Below, piece by piece: positions 22,384 to 30,561 of a stretch of 33,809 bases of DNA. How positions within the stretch are numbered: the stretch's first letter is position 1; the number at the start of each line of letters is the position of its first letter. This DNA is from CAZSIA01 sp045126355 (GTDB lineage: Bacteria > Bacillota_I > Bacilli_A > Acholeplasmatales > Anaeroplasmataceae): assembly GCA_045126355.1 (NCBI GenBank), contig JBGVOE010000031.1, positions 1 to 33,809 on the forward strand. The letters are read 5' to 3'. The notes below the pieces were generated by a model, which was not told the DNA's origin, made no database searches, and worked only from the letters and a program-made list of their open reading frames with translations. The position numbers and the translations under genes are program-made.

Positions 22384-22403
22384 GGCTATCTTTTTAGATA
22401 ACC
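22384..22403 (-). terminator. Terminator of ispDF, containing its stop codon
   Basis: On the minus strand GGTTATCT, loop AAAA and AGATAGCC form an 8-bp stem (one G-U) followed by TTTTATTTTTC. The TAA stop of ispDF straddles stem and loop. Confidence 0.9.
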
Positions 22404-23494
22404 TGTTTTCGTTCAATTAACACTGTACTATCACAAGCGATAGCTTCACCTCTACCAATTGCGTCCATCTTTTCATAAGTAGTCGCTTTAATTGATATTT
22501 GATTAATATTAATATTTAATACATTTGCAATTGATTCTCTCATTAAATTGATGTAAGGTTTCATTTTAGGAGCTTCTGCGTAAATCATTGTATCTATATT
22601 AGAAATAACATATCCTTTTTCTAAAACTAACTCATAACATTTTTTTAATAATATTTTTGAATCAATTCCACTATATTTAGGATCAGTATCAGGAAAATGT
22701 GTTCCTAAATCACCTAACGATAGGGCACCTAATAAGCTTTCAGCAATTGCGTGTAGTAAGGCATCTGCATCACTATGACCTAACAATCCTTTTTCAAAAG
22801 GTATTTCAATACCACCTAAAATTAATTTTCTACCCACAACTAATTTATGAGTATCCCATGAATGTCCTATACGATATTTATTAATGTTTTTAGCGACAGT
22901 TAAGTAATCACTAACATTTGTTATTTTAATATTAGATGTATCTCCTAAAACTAAAGAAGGCTTAACCCCTAATTCTTCATAAACAAGTGTTACATCATCA
23001 CTATAGACTTTACTAGCCTTATCATAGGCTTTTAAATAATCGTTCTTTTTAACATACTGAGGAGTATACGCTAAGATATAATCTTCTCTTACTAAATTAT
23101 TAAATTCCTTATCTTTAATAGAATCAACAAGATGAGCTCCTAAGAAAGCTAAATCACATTTATTTGATTCTTCTACCATCTTATTAATATCTTCTATACT
23201 TATTAGGGGTCTCGCTCCATCATGAATAAATACTTTATCATATTTAGCATTTAATACCCCGTGACAAACACTCTCTTGACGAGTAGCTCCACCAATAACG
23301 ACATTATCATGATAAGTTAAAATCTCTTCATAATCATTAACATTAGCTACTACAATAATATCATCAGTAATACTTTTAAATTTACAAACACTATGCATAA
23401 ACACTGGTTTATCTTCTAATGGCAGTAGTACTTTATTAACATTTATTTCCATTCTAGAAGACAGTCCTCCACATAAAATTACAACACTAATCAT
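22394..23494 (-). CDS. ispDF: Bifunctional IspD/IspF isoprenoid synthesis enzyme
   Basis: Fusion of two MEP-pathway enzymes, 366 residues. The IspD part (1-205, 2-C-methylerythritol 4-phosphate cytidylyltransferase) shows CGGLSSRM with the following VNKVLLPL, HDGARPLI and YTPQ. The IspF part (from about 208, 2,4-cyclodiphosphate synthase) shows GHSWDTHKL with metal ligands Asp and His, LLGHSDADALLHAIAESLLG, LGTHFPDTDP and the end KATTYEKMDAIGRGEAIA. The start is ATG 23492-23494, with AGGTGAT 7 nt upstream; a GTG at 23506 sits inside that ribosome site. The preceding PAS/GGDEF gene ends at 23503, so the genes are co-transcribed. Confidence 0.96.
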   Translation of the reverse strand: MISVVILCGGLSSRMEINVNKVLLPLEDKPVFMHSVCKFKSITDDIIVVANVNDYEEILTYHDNVVIGGATRQESVCHGVLNAKYDKVFIHDGARPLISIEDINKMVEESNKCDLAFLGAHLVDSIKDKEFNNLVREDYILAYTPQYVKKNDYLKAYDKASKVYSDDVTLVYEELGVKPSLVLGDTSNIKITNVSDYLTVAKNINKYRIGHSWDTHKLVVGRKLILGGIEIPFEKGLLGHSDADALLHAIAESLLGALSLGDLGTHFPDTDPKYSGIDSKILLKKCYELVLEKGYVISNIDTMIYAEAPKMKPYINLMRESIANVLNININQISIKATTYEKMDAIGRGEAIACDSTVLIERKQVI

Positions 23495-23502
23495 ATTACC
23501 AA

Positions 23503-25107
23503 TCACCTAATTCCAAAGTCTTTTAAATCTTTATAGAATGCATAATTTAAATTAAAATTAGGGTTTAGTGTAGCGTTAATTGCGGTATTACAGTTAGCGA
23601 TTAATTCTTCTTTATTTAAACCATCTATATTAGCTTCAGCTACACCAATATTAACTTTAAGTTCAGCATGAAGTGATCCATAATTTAAAGTTAGGTTCAT
23701 CGCTTTAGGATCAGATAACAGTCCTCGTTTAAAGAATTCCATTTTTCTAGTATCAGTGATAATAAAGTAGAAGACTAATCCACTAGTTCGATAAAGGTCT
23801 GTTGAATCACTCATAAAGTTATTTTTTAACTTCTTAATATATTCATTCATAATCATATTACCAACACTTCTACCACAATGATTATTAATTTCTGGTAGTG
23901 TTGTTAGATTAACACAAACAAGTTGGAAAACACGACGGTCTTTATATAAGGCATCTAATGTTACTAATAATTCGTCAAGACCTTTTGCGCTATCAACTTC
24001 ACTCATATTAGTCTTTTGGAAATAATTAGTATTAACAACTTTAGCAAAACCTAATATAACATTACTAGACTCATCATCAAAAATTCTTTTTCCTGTTTCT
24101 TTAACAAATTCAAACTTATCCCCAACTTTAATACGATAAGAAATAGAATAAGTTGGTCTTTCAGGAGTTAAAGATCTAATTGTTGATGTATAAATAGCTA
24201 AATCATCTGGATAAATTAAAGACTTATAATTCATATAAGCAATTGTATTACTTCCTAATTTTAAATCTTTAACTAATACATCATTACCCCAAATATAGTT
24301 TTCATCTAAATCGTTAAAGAAAATACCTTCTTCAGTTAATTCTAGTGCCGCAATAAACTTATATTGAATTGATTCTAGATCTTTATTTTTACTCATTAAT
24401 TCTCTTTCAACTTCAGCTAAAGAGGCATCAGTTTTCTTTTGACCAATATTTAATCTACCGCGATATTTACCACCTACATAAAGTGGTTTTTCAACTAAAT
24501 TTAATACTACAGTTTGACCATTATAATTTTGAAAATAAATTTCTCGTTTATATTCTTCTTTAGGTTTAGTAGTCTTCGCAAAAGTTTTATAGTATTCTTT
24601 TAACTCTTTATTTGTTATCACATTATTATTAACATGAGTAAAACGAATTGTTTGATCAAAGACATCAAAGGCTTTTCTTCCGATTACATCTTTTTTCTCT
24701 AAACCTAAATCAGAAAGTAGACTCTCAGATATTTCTTTTATTCTGTCACGCTTATCACAAACATAATAAACATTCCAGCTTGTATTATTTAAAGATTCAA
24801 TAAACTGTGTATAGTCACTACTTTTTTGATAACAGTTATTTACAACTGAAAAACTCATAGCGGCAAATACTACAAAAATTAATAATACATAGCCTAAAAA
24901 GATTAAATTAAGTGTTTCATTAACTAATATAACACTCTCATAAAATAAGAAAGATAAAATCAAAATAAAGATATTAACAAAAGCTAGGCTTAATTTCCAT
25001 TTAATAAGCTTATTCTTCCCGAAACATTCCATTATTAATATCACTAATAAAATAAGTGATAAAAGAAGTGTAGCGAGTAATAAAGCATATGTTTTTATAA
25101 ATTCCAT
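23503..25107 (-). CDS. Membrane protein with PAS-like domains and a degenerate GGDEF domain
   Basis: 534 residues. The N-terminal 95 residues hold three hydrophobic segments. Residues about 100-230 and 245-370 look like two PAS domains (WNVYYVCDKRDRIKEISESL, DVIGRKAFDVF; EEGIFFNDLDENYIWGNDVL, YRIKVGDKFEFVKETGKRIF). The last 150 residues follow the GGDEF fold (VNLTTLPEINNHCGRSVGNM and a helix), but the catalytic loop reads YRTSGLVFYFII in place of GGDEF, so cyclase activity is not expected. Membrane-PAS-degenerate GGDEF is the front half of the c-di-AMP phosphodiesterase GdpP, here without the DHH/DHHA1 part. The gene lies 12 nt after a small membrane gene downstream of cdaA. A sensory role in c-di-AMP control is inference. 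Stop TGA. Confidence 0.75.
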   Translation of the reverse strand: MEFIKTYALLLATLLLSLILLVILIMECFGKNKLIKWKLSLAFVNIFILILSFLFYESVILVNETLNLIFLGYVLLIFVVFAAMSFSVVNNCYQKSSDYTQFIESLNNTSWNVYYVCDKRDRIKEISESLLSDLGLEKKDVIGRKAFDVFDQTIRFTHVNNNVITNKELKEYYKTFAKTTKPKEEYKREIYFQNYNGQTVVLNLVEKPLYVGGKYRGRLNIGQKKTDASLAEVERELMSKNKDLESIQYKFIAALELTEEGIFFNDLDENYIWGNDVLVKDLKLGSNTIAYMNYKSLIYPDDLAIYTSTIRSLTPERPTYSISYRIKVGDKFEFVKETGKRIFDDESSNVILGFAKVVNTNYFQKTNMSEVDSAKGLDELLVTLDALYKDRRVFQLVCVNLTTLPEINNHCGRSVGNMIMNEYIKKLKNNFMSDSTDLYRTSGLVFYFIITDTRKMEFFKRGLLSDPKAMNLTLNYGSLHAELKVNIGVAEANIDGLNKEELIANCNTAINATLNPNFNLNYAFYKDLKDFGIR

Positions 25108-25119
25108 AATAAAAACTCC

Positions 25120-25293
25120 TTAAAATAAATCATGTCCAACGATAAAAATTAAAGCTGATACAATTAAAGATACAATAAAAATCATAAAAGGATGTTTTGT
25201 AAAAAACTCAACTAATTTTTCACTAGCCTTACCAAAAGAAAGGCTACTTAATGGATTAAAAATAAAACTAAATATTTTCTTAATAACATTCAT
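25120..25293 (-). CDS. 57-residue single-span membrane protein in the cdaA operon
   Basis: ATG 25291-25293, with GGAGGGG 6 nt upstream; stop TAA 25120-25122. The peptide has an amphipathic start MNVIKKIFSFIFNPLSSLSF, a short polar link GKASEKLVEFFTKHP, then one strong membrane helix (FMIFIVSLIVSALIFIVG) and the end HDLF. No family recognised. It lies 12 nt after cdaA and 12 nt before the PAS/GGDEF gene, where most Bacillota have cdaR. A role as a CdaA partner is only a positional guess. Confidence 0.75.
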   Translation of the reverse strand: MNVIKKIFSFIFNPLSSLSFGKASEKLVEFFTKHPFMIFIVSLIVSALIFIVGHDLF

Positions 25294-25305
25294 AAAACAC
25301 CCCTC

Positions 25306-26073
25306 CTATTCCATCGCTAAATCGATATATTCTAATAATTTATCTCTATCAGTAATAGTGATAATGATACCACTATAAGTAATACTAATCTTACCTGTTT
25401 CTTCACTTACAACAATTGTAATACTATCTGTTACCTCAGCAATCCCTAAAGCCGCACGATGTCTAGAACCTACTGTTTTGTCTAATGTTTCTCTAGTAGA
25501 TAGAACATAATAAGCACCAGCACAACGAATCTTATTACCTTTAATGATAACCGCACCATCATGAAGTGGAGTAAGAGGAGAGAAGATATTAATCAATAAC
25601 TCTTTACTAATTTCAGCATTCATAACAATTGCCTTTTCAGCATATTGGTCTAACAATTTATGTTTTTCAATTGTAATTAACGCACCTGTTTTTCTACTTG
25701 ATAAATACATAACCGCATCCGCAATCGCTTGTTTATTAGCATTACTTCCTTTGACAAACTTAACAGCTTTATCTTTTGTTGATAAAGTTTCTAACCATGT
25801 ATGAATATCAGGAGCCATTACAATTACATATAGTATTGGCAACACCATTAAAATATAACTATAAATTTCTTTACTAATACCTAAATTTAATTTATCTGCT
25901 AAAAAGCCAAATAAGATTACTAAAATAGTTGGAAGCAAGACTGCGTAAAAATGTTTATTTCTTAACGCAAACCATAATACGAAAAAGACGACAATAAAAA
26001 GTAAATAGCCATCTAAAATATAATTACCTAAATTTCCTTCACTAAAGAATTCTACTACTTCGTTCCACCACAT
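25306..26073 (-). CDS. cdaA: Diadenylate cyclase CdaA
   Basis: Makes the second messenger c-di-AMP from two ATP at the membrane, controlling potassium and osmolyte transport and the cell wall. 255 residues: three hydrophobic segments in the first 100 residues, then the DAC domain with PLHDGAVIIKGNKI (DGA motif) and SRHRAALGIAE (RHR motif), both intact. The start ATG 26071-26073 (MWWNEVVEFF) has AGAGGTG upstream; an earlier start (MYNYSKRCIF) would overlap that site. Operon order is cdaA, 57-aa membrane protein, PAS/GGDEF, ispDF. Usual partners cdaR and glmM are absent here. Confidence 0.95.
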   Translation of the reverse strand: MWWNEVVEFFSEGNLGNYILDGYLLFIVVFFVLWFALRNKHFYAVLLPTILVILFGFLADKLNLGISKEIYSYILMVLPILYVIVMAPDIHTWLETLSTKDKAVKFVKGSNANKQAIADAVMYLSSRKTGALITIEKHKLLDQYAEKAIVMNAEISKELLINIFSPLTPLHDGAVIIKGNKIRCAGAYYVLSTRETLDKTVGSRHRAALGIAEVTDSITIVVSEETGKISITYSGIIITITDRDKLLEYIDLAME

Positions 26074-26127
26074 AAAAATGCACCTCTTTGAATAATTATA
26101 CAATAATTCAAAGAAATAATAAAGATA

Positions 26128-26148
26128 AAGGACAAAAATTTGCCCCTT
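26128..26148 (-). terminator. Probable terminator after the Clp-like ATPase gene
   Basis: On the minus strand AAGGGGCAAA pairs with TTTGTCCTT (one bulged G, one G-U), followed by TATCTTTATTATTTC. It begins 3 nt after the stop and separates the ATPase from cdaA. Stem imperfect. Confidence 0.5.
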
Positions 26149-26150
26149 AA

Positions 26151-28103
26151 CTAATGATTTAATACTTCGATTTTTAATGTATCAGGATTAAATCTTAAAA
26201 AATATTTTCCGTGATTATATTTTCTTATTATTTCTAAAAAAGCTTTTTTAAAACAAGTTTGATGAGATTTAAAATCATCTTCATTAAAACTAATGTCAAA
26301 ACCCTTATATTTAAAAGAATCAATGTATGGATTACTCTTTAAAATACTTGCCTTTGATCCTAACTCTAAATCACACTTCATATTAGATTCTAAAGTCTTA
26401 CTACCAGAAATAAAACCAATATTATCAATTCTTTTATTCTCGCTAACAAAAATAAAAACAGAATTAATTGTCCTAAACTCTCTGCCCTTCTTATCATAAA
26501 AATAACCATTTTCAATCATTGAAGTAATAAAGTTTTTAATCTCAGTAGAAGAGTCGGTAAATCTTTTGATAACAATAACTTGATAAATAAATTTAGAGTA
26601 GTGTTCACTTAAGACTCCTCCATCGTCATATCCGATATACCCAGGAGGTGTACCTATTAAACCAGATAAAGAATTAACTTCATTAAAGTTAGCTAAATTA
26701 ATTTCTAAAATTGACTCAGTGGTAATTCCAAATCCACTTTTAATATCAGTTAATAAAACCTGTAAATTATCTTCATCACCTGTAAAGTTGATACTCACTA
26801 AATTTTTCTTAGTAACTACACCTAAATAGTTATCTAAGAAGAATGGTTCTAGTTCATTATAAGTAAAACTACCTTCAACTACACCTAAATTACAACCAGT
26901 TATATTTTTTAGCGCTTCATCAATATGATAAATGTTAGATGTGCTACTACCACTAATCTTAGCTAAACTCATTGCCTCATCCATCAAGTCAATTGCTTTA
27001 TCAGGAAACTTTCTGTTAGTTATTTTCTCATCACATAACTTAATGATATAAGGGATGTTTTTTCGATCAAAATCAACGTTATGAAACTTAATATAATTAT
27101 CGATAATGCCATTTAACACATCTATGGTTTCTAGAGGTGTTAACTCATTAACAAAAATCGATTGAAATCGCCTAGCTAGCGCTTTATCTTTATTTATTGA
27201 CTTCTCAAATTCGTCGGCTGTAGTAGCGCCAATACATCTAAAATTTTCTCTTGCTAGATATGGTTTAATAATGTTTGCGATATCTAGTGAATTATCACTA
27301 GAACCCGCTCCTATAATAGTATGTATTTCATCAATAAATAAAATCTTATTACTTGAATTAAGAACCTCATCTAATACTTTATTAATCCTAGCCTCAAAGT
27401 CGCCTCGGTACTTAGTATTAGCGATTAGGCTTGAAACATTAACCGATATTACTTCATAACTACTCCCATCATTTATAAGTTCATAACATAACCCTTCCAC
27501 AAGCGCTGTTTTCCCAACGCCTGCACTACCAACTAATAAGATATTGTTTTTACTTTTTCTTTCTAAAATAACTTTCATTCGTTGTAAATATGAAGATCTT
27601 CCAATTAATTTATTTAACTTATTTTCTTTGGCTAATTGTGTTAAATTGACTGAATAATTATTTAACTCTTCAGTGTTTTTAATATAGAAGTATTCTTTCA
27701 AATCTTCAATTAAAACAATTGAATTTAAATTTAATTTCTTTATTAAAGCTTCAAAGATTGTATCTTTAACAACAAGTAATGCAAAGAGTAAATGTTCTTC
27801 TAAAACAACATCTGAATTATTTTCTTTACTAATTACTTTACTCATTTCCATTACTTCTTTAAACTTATCTGTATATTCATTATTATTACTTCTAATAATT
27901 ACATAAGACAGGATGGCTTGTGAAATTTCATCTAAAGTGACTCTATAGTCTTCAAGTAAAAATCTCGTTATTGATTCTTCTTTACTAAACATTACATATA
28001 AAAGTGATTCTGTACCAATCTTAAATAACTTAAAATGTTTGTTAGTATACGTCTTACTATCTTCTAATATTTCTAAGACATTATTGTCAAAATTATCAAA
28101 CAT
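26151..28103 (-). CDS. ClpC-like AAA+ protein with a degenerate second ATPase domain
   Basis: 650 residues with the order of a Clp/Hsp100 protein. Residues 1-145 are the Clp N-domain (LFKIGTESLLYVMF, VVLEEHLLFALL). AAA domain 1 is intact: Walker A GSAGVGKT (192-199), pore loop KYRG, Walker B ILFIDEIH (254-261), GATT (292-295) and RRF (311-313). Domain 2 keeps the pore-loop region LIGTPPGYIGYDDGGVLSE (482-500) and the YDKKGREF block, but where Walker A should be it reads NFTGDEDNLQVLL, and Walker B is replaced by YQVIVIKRF. No middle coiled-coil or IGF/LGF ClpP loop is obvious. It is therefore shorter than ClpC (about 810) and probably a one-engine unfoldase or a regulator. Strong ribosome site GAGGAGG. 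Confidence 0.85.
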   Translation of the reverse strand: MFDNFDNNVLEILEDSKTYTNKHFKLFKIGTESLLYVMFSKEESITRFLLEDYRVTLDEISQAILSYVIIRSNNNEYTDKFKEVMEMSKVISKENNSDVVLEEHLLFALLVVKDTIFEALIKKLNLNSIVLIEDLKEYFYIKNTEELNNYSVNLTQLAKENKLNKLIGRSSYLQRMKVILERKSKNNILLVGSAGVGKTALVEGLCYELINDGSSYEVISVNVSSLIANTKYRGDFEARINKVLDEVLNSSNKILFIDEIHTIIGAGSSDNSLDIANIIKPYLARENFRCIGATTADEFEKSINKDKALARRFQSIFVNELTPLETIDVLNGIIDNYIKFHNVDFDRKNIPYIIKLCDEKITNRKFPDKAIDLMDEAMSLAKISGSSTSNIYHIDEALKNITGCNLGVVEGSFTYNELEPFFLDNYLGVVTKKNLVSINFTGDEDNLQVLLTDIKSGFGITTESILEINLANFNEVNSLSGLIGTPPGYIGYDDGGVLSEHYSKFIYQVIVIKRFTDSSTEIKNFITSMIENGYFYDKKGREFRTINSVFIFVSENKRIDNIGFISGSKTLESNMKCDLELGSKASILKSNPYIDSFKYKGFDISFNEDDFKSHQTCFKKAFLEIIRKYNHGKYFLRFNPDTLKIEVLNH

Positions 28104-28220
28104 AAGTCCTCCTCTAATACTCTCATGTTATAGTATATGTATTTATCAAGAAATTATAGATTAACAAATAAATGATTTTAAATATTACAAATTAATCTAA
28201 TTATTTAAGAAAAGATATTA

Positions 28221-28226
28221 TATAAT
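28221..28226 (+). promoter_or_regulatory. Candidate -10 of hflX
   Basis: TATAAT 20 nt before the start codon in the gap between the divergent Clp-like and hflX genes. No convincing -35 at 17 bp. The leader would be very short, about 13 nt. Confidence 0.4.
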
Positions 28227-28245
28227 AATAGTTGAGGTAATGATC

Positions 28246-29499
28246 ATGGAAAAAGCAATTGTTGTTGGAGTAGAACTGTTTGATAGCGAGTATTCATTAG
28301 AATATTCTTTAGATGAATTAACAAATCTAGCTAAATCACTAGATATTAAAGTAGTTGAAAGAGTATCACAAAAATTAGATAAAATTAATCCTAAGTTTTA
28401 TTTAGGAAGCGGTAAGGTAGAAGAGATTAAAAATATGATTGTAGCCTTAGATATTGATACAGTCATTTTTGATGATGAATTAAGTCCTAGCCAAATCAGA
28501 AACTTAGAAAAAACATTAGAAGTTAAAGTAATAGATAGAACGCTTTTAATTTTAGACATCTTCCAATCTAGAGCTAATACCACAGAAGCAATCCTAGAAA
28601 CAAAACTAGCAAAACTTAAATATATGTTGCCACGTCTTGTCGGTTTAAACAATTATATGTCGCGTCAAGGTGGCGGAGCCGGAGTAGCTAATAAAGGTAG
28701 CGGTGAAAAACAAATTGAGTTAGATAGAAGAAAAATAGCCGCTGAAATAATTCAAATTGAAGAAAGATTAAAAAAGATTAAAAATGATAGAGCCGCTCAA
28801 AGAATTAAAAGAGAAAAAACAAATATTCCAATCGTTAGTTTAGTAGGTTATACAAACGCTGGTAAATCAACGACATTTAATACTATCTTAAAACATTCAA
28901 AAGTAAAAAACGAAAAAGAAGTAATGGAAAAAGATATGTTGTTTGCGACCCTTGGAACAAGTGTAAGAAATGTAAAACTACCAAATAACCAAGAAATCCT
29001 TTTAATTGATACAGTAGGCTTTGTTTCTAAACTACCAACACTACTAGTTAACTCATTCCGTTCGACATTAGAAGAAATACTTAATTCTTCTTTAATTATT
29101 CATGTTGTAGACGTTAGTAGTCCATATTATAGAAATCAAATAGAAGTAACAAAAAATGTTTTAGCCGAAATAGGTGTTACTGATATTAAAGAAATCTATT
29201 TACTAAATAAAATAGATAAATGTGAAACAACTCCATTCTTCTATGAAGGAAAGTCATTACCATTTTCAAATAAAAGCGGATTAAACAATTTGGAATTAAT
29301 TAATTTAATAGAGAACGAAATATTAGAAGAGGCTAATTCATTCTTTAATTTAAACGTTCCTTTATCAGATGGTAAAACAATTAGCCTAATTGAAGCTAGC
29401 GGTATTATAAAAGCAAAAATTTATATGACAGAATATATTTACTATCAAGCATATATTCCAAATACATTAATAACTAAAATAAAACAATATATTATTTAA
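28246..29499 (+). CDS. hflX: Ribosome-associated GTPase HflX
   Basis: HflX binds the 50S subunit and splits or rescues stalled and heat-damaged ribosomes. 417 residues: an N-terminal nucleotide-binding HflX domain (about 1-190, FYLGSGKVEEI, VIFDDELSPSQIRNLEK, VIDRTLLILDIF), a helical linker with KGSGEKQIELDRR, and the G domain: G1 VGYTNAGKST, G3 DTVGFVSKLP, G4 NKID. The conserved QGGGAGVANKGSGE segment resembles RxGGGIGTRGPGE of the family. GAGGT lies 7 nt before ATG 28246; the upstream ATG 28240 is too close to it. Plus-strand single gene with its own terminator. Confidence 0.96.
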   Translation: MEKAIVVGVELFDSEYSLEYSLDELTNLAKSLDIKVVERVSQKLDKINPKFYLGSGKVEEIKNMIVALDIDTVIFDDELSPSQIRNLEKTLEVKVIDRTLLILDIFQSRANTTEAILETKLAKLKYMLPRLVGLNNYMSRQGGGAGVANKGSGEKQIELDRRKIAAEIIQIEERLKKIKNDRAAQRIKREKTNIPIVSLVGYTNAGKSTTFNTILKHSKVKNEKEVMEKDMLFATLGTSVRNVKLPNNQEILLIDTVGFVSKLPTLLVNSFRSTLEEILNSSLIIHVVDVSSPYYRNQIEVTKNVLAEIGVTDIKEIYLLNKIDKCETTPFFYEGKSLPFSNKSGLNNLELINLIENEILEEANSFFNLNVPLSDGKTISLIEASGIIKAKIYMTEYIYYQAYIPNTLITKIKQYII

Positions 29500-29500
29500 G

Positions 29501-29525
29501 AAAGAGATTAATTTCTCTTTTTTTA
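29501..29525 (+). terminator. Terminator of hflX
   Basis: AAAGAGA and TCTCTTT form a 7-bp stem with a short A/T loop, followed by TTTTATTATT, starting 2 nt after the stop codon. Confidence 0.85.
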
Positions 29526-29533
29526 TTATTTAC

Positions 29534-29583
29534 CGGCAATTTATAAACCATTTTTAAACTTAATTTTTTAAGTTATTTTGCCG
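29534..29583. repeat. Unassigned two-tier hairpin between hflX and rpoE
   Basis: CGGCAA (29534-29539) and TTGCCG (29578-29583) enclose a perfect inner hairpin AACTTAA-TTTT-TTAAGTT (29557-29574). It is separate from the hflX and rpoE terminators on either side and has no gene of its own. Confidence 0.5.
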
Positions 29584-29606
29584 ATAACTATTTTAAAGCA
29601 AAAAAA

Positions 29607-29631
29607 ATAACTAGAAATTAATTCTAGTTAT
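29607..29631 (-). terminator. Terminator of rpoE, containing its stop codon
   Basis: On the minus strand ATAACTAGAA pairs with TTCTAGTTAT (10 bp, 5-nt loop) followed by TTTTTT. The TAG stop of rpoE is part of the 5' arm. Confidence 0.9.
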
Positions 29632-30127
29632 CTTCATACATATCTTCGTAATCATCCATGATGTCGTTATATTCTTGTTCGTCAAGGAAGCTAACTTCAT
29701 CATCATCTTCAGTTGGATCAAGATCGTCTAATGAATAATCATAGTCATCATAGTATTCATCATCTTCGTCTTCATCTTCGTCATCTTCAATAGATTCTTC
29801 ATCGTCTTCATCGATGTTATAATCATCTAATTCGATTGTTTCTTCTTCCTCTTCGTATTCTTCACCAGTATTGAAGTAAGAACCATCGCGATCAAAAACT
29901 TCTAATGATTGTCTAGTTTTTAAATCCCATTTTCCTTCTCCACAAAATACGAAAGCAGAACTTGTTGTGATATCTATATATAATTGAGTTGCTAAAACGC
30001 CGTTTGGATCATCTAATCCTTTTAACTCTAACACTTCTTGAATTAATGTTGTAATTAATTGTGGTGTCTTTTTTTGATTTAATAATTCAGCAGCAACTTC
30101 TAACATTGATAATTGTTCAGTATTCAT
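29624..30127 (-). CDS. rpoE: RNA polymerase delta subunit
   Basis: Accessory RNA polymerase subunit of Bacillota that speeds enzyme recycling and sharpens the response to initiating NTP levels. 167 residues: an N-terminal HARE-HTH domain (about 1-85, SMLEVAAELLNQKKTPQLIT, QLYIDITTSSAFVFCGEGKW, with DLKTRQSLE) and an extremely acidic, disordered tail of Asp/Glu/Tyr. Length and layout match B. subtilis RpoE (173). AAGGAGG precedes the ATG, and a good promoter (30159-30187) lies in the gap after the DUF1934 gene, so it is a single-gene unit. Confidence 0.95.
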   Translation of the reverse strand: MNTEQLSMLEVAAELLNQKKTPQLITTLIQEVLELKGLDDPNGVLATQLYIDITTSSAFVFCGEGKWDLKTRQSLEVFDRDGSYFNTGEEYEEEEETIELDDYNIDEDDEESIEDDEDEDEDDEYYDDYDYSLDDLDPTEDDDEVSFLDEQEYNDIMDDYEDMYEDN

Positions 30128-30158
30128 TTTGGAATCCTCCTTAAAAAAGTCAATAGAT

Positions 30159-30187
30159 ATTATATCTAAAATAAGCTATTTTTGCAA
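30159..30187 (-). promoter_or_regulatory. Promoter of rpoE
   Basis: Minus strand: -35 TTGCAA (30182-30187), 17-bp spacer, -10 TATAAT (30159-30164), leader about 25 nt. Confidence 0.75.
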
Positions 30188-30193
30188 GTGAAA

Positions 30194-30550
30194 TTAAAAT
30201 ATTATTTTTAATTTATTACTAGATTGCCATTCATTTTCAAAATAATGTTCATATAACACATTAATTGAGTTTTCTCTGACATATAACTCTTTTGTAAAAC
30301 TAGCTGTCTTAAACTCTAATCCAAGATTGTTTTTATAATACCCTTCCATCTTTTCTTTTAGCTTAAATACTTGCCTCATATTAACATTACCAGTTCGTTC
30401 AATAATAATTTCATTATCACCAATTGTAACGTTAATCATTGTGTTAGGTGTACTTTTATCTGGAAAAATTAAGACATTTCCTTCCTTTTTTCCAAATACT
30501 TTAAAATTAATATTCATATTTTCTGAAATCATTTCAAAATAAATTAACAT
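30194..30550 (-). CDS. DUF1934 (YwiB-like) beta-barrel protein
   Basis: A 118-residue small protein whose strand pattern fits the DUF1934 family of calycin-like barrels: NVLIFPDKSTPNTMINVTIG, NEIIIERTGNVNMRQVFKL, KNNLGLEFKTASFTKELYVR and a closing NVLYEHYF strand. The R.G...M...F block corresponds to the family core. Function unknown; the gene commonly lies near rpoE in Bacillota. ATG 30548-30550 has GAGG 9 nt upstream, overlapping the end of bofA; an upstream TTG is less likely. Last gene of the dnaX operon. Confidence 0.7.
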   Translation of the reverse strand: MLIYFEMISENMNINFKVFGKKEGNVLIFPDKSTPNTMINVTIGDNEIIIERTGNVNMRQVFKLKEKMEGYYKNNLGLEFKTASFTKELYVRENSINVLYEHYFENEWQSSNKLKIIF

Positions 30551-30561
30551 ATCTAAAAACC

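Larger units (their letters stand above)
21235..22393. other. 1.16-kb region without a conventional gene
   Basis: Contents in order: an A/T-rich tail after the CBS gene, a minus-strand terminator (21361-21388), about 270 bp of very A/T-rich sequence with small palindromes such as TGTTTTTAAAACA, a plus-strand promoter with two tiny ORFs (21664-21856), direct repeats around a strong hairpin (21869-21958), a candidate opposing promoter (21967-21995), a RhuM-family remnant (to 22231), and about 150 bp with nothing recognised before the ispDF terminator. The 21695-21930 part is visibly richer in G and C than its surroundings. Confidence 0.75.

Noticed and set aside
23503..25107. Active diguanylate cyclase
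   Set aside because: The GGDEF loop is replaced by SGLVF and the metal-binding positions are not conserved.
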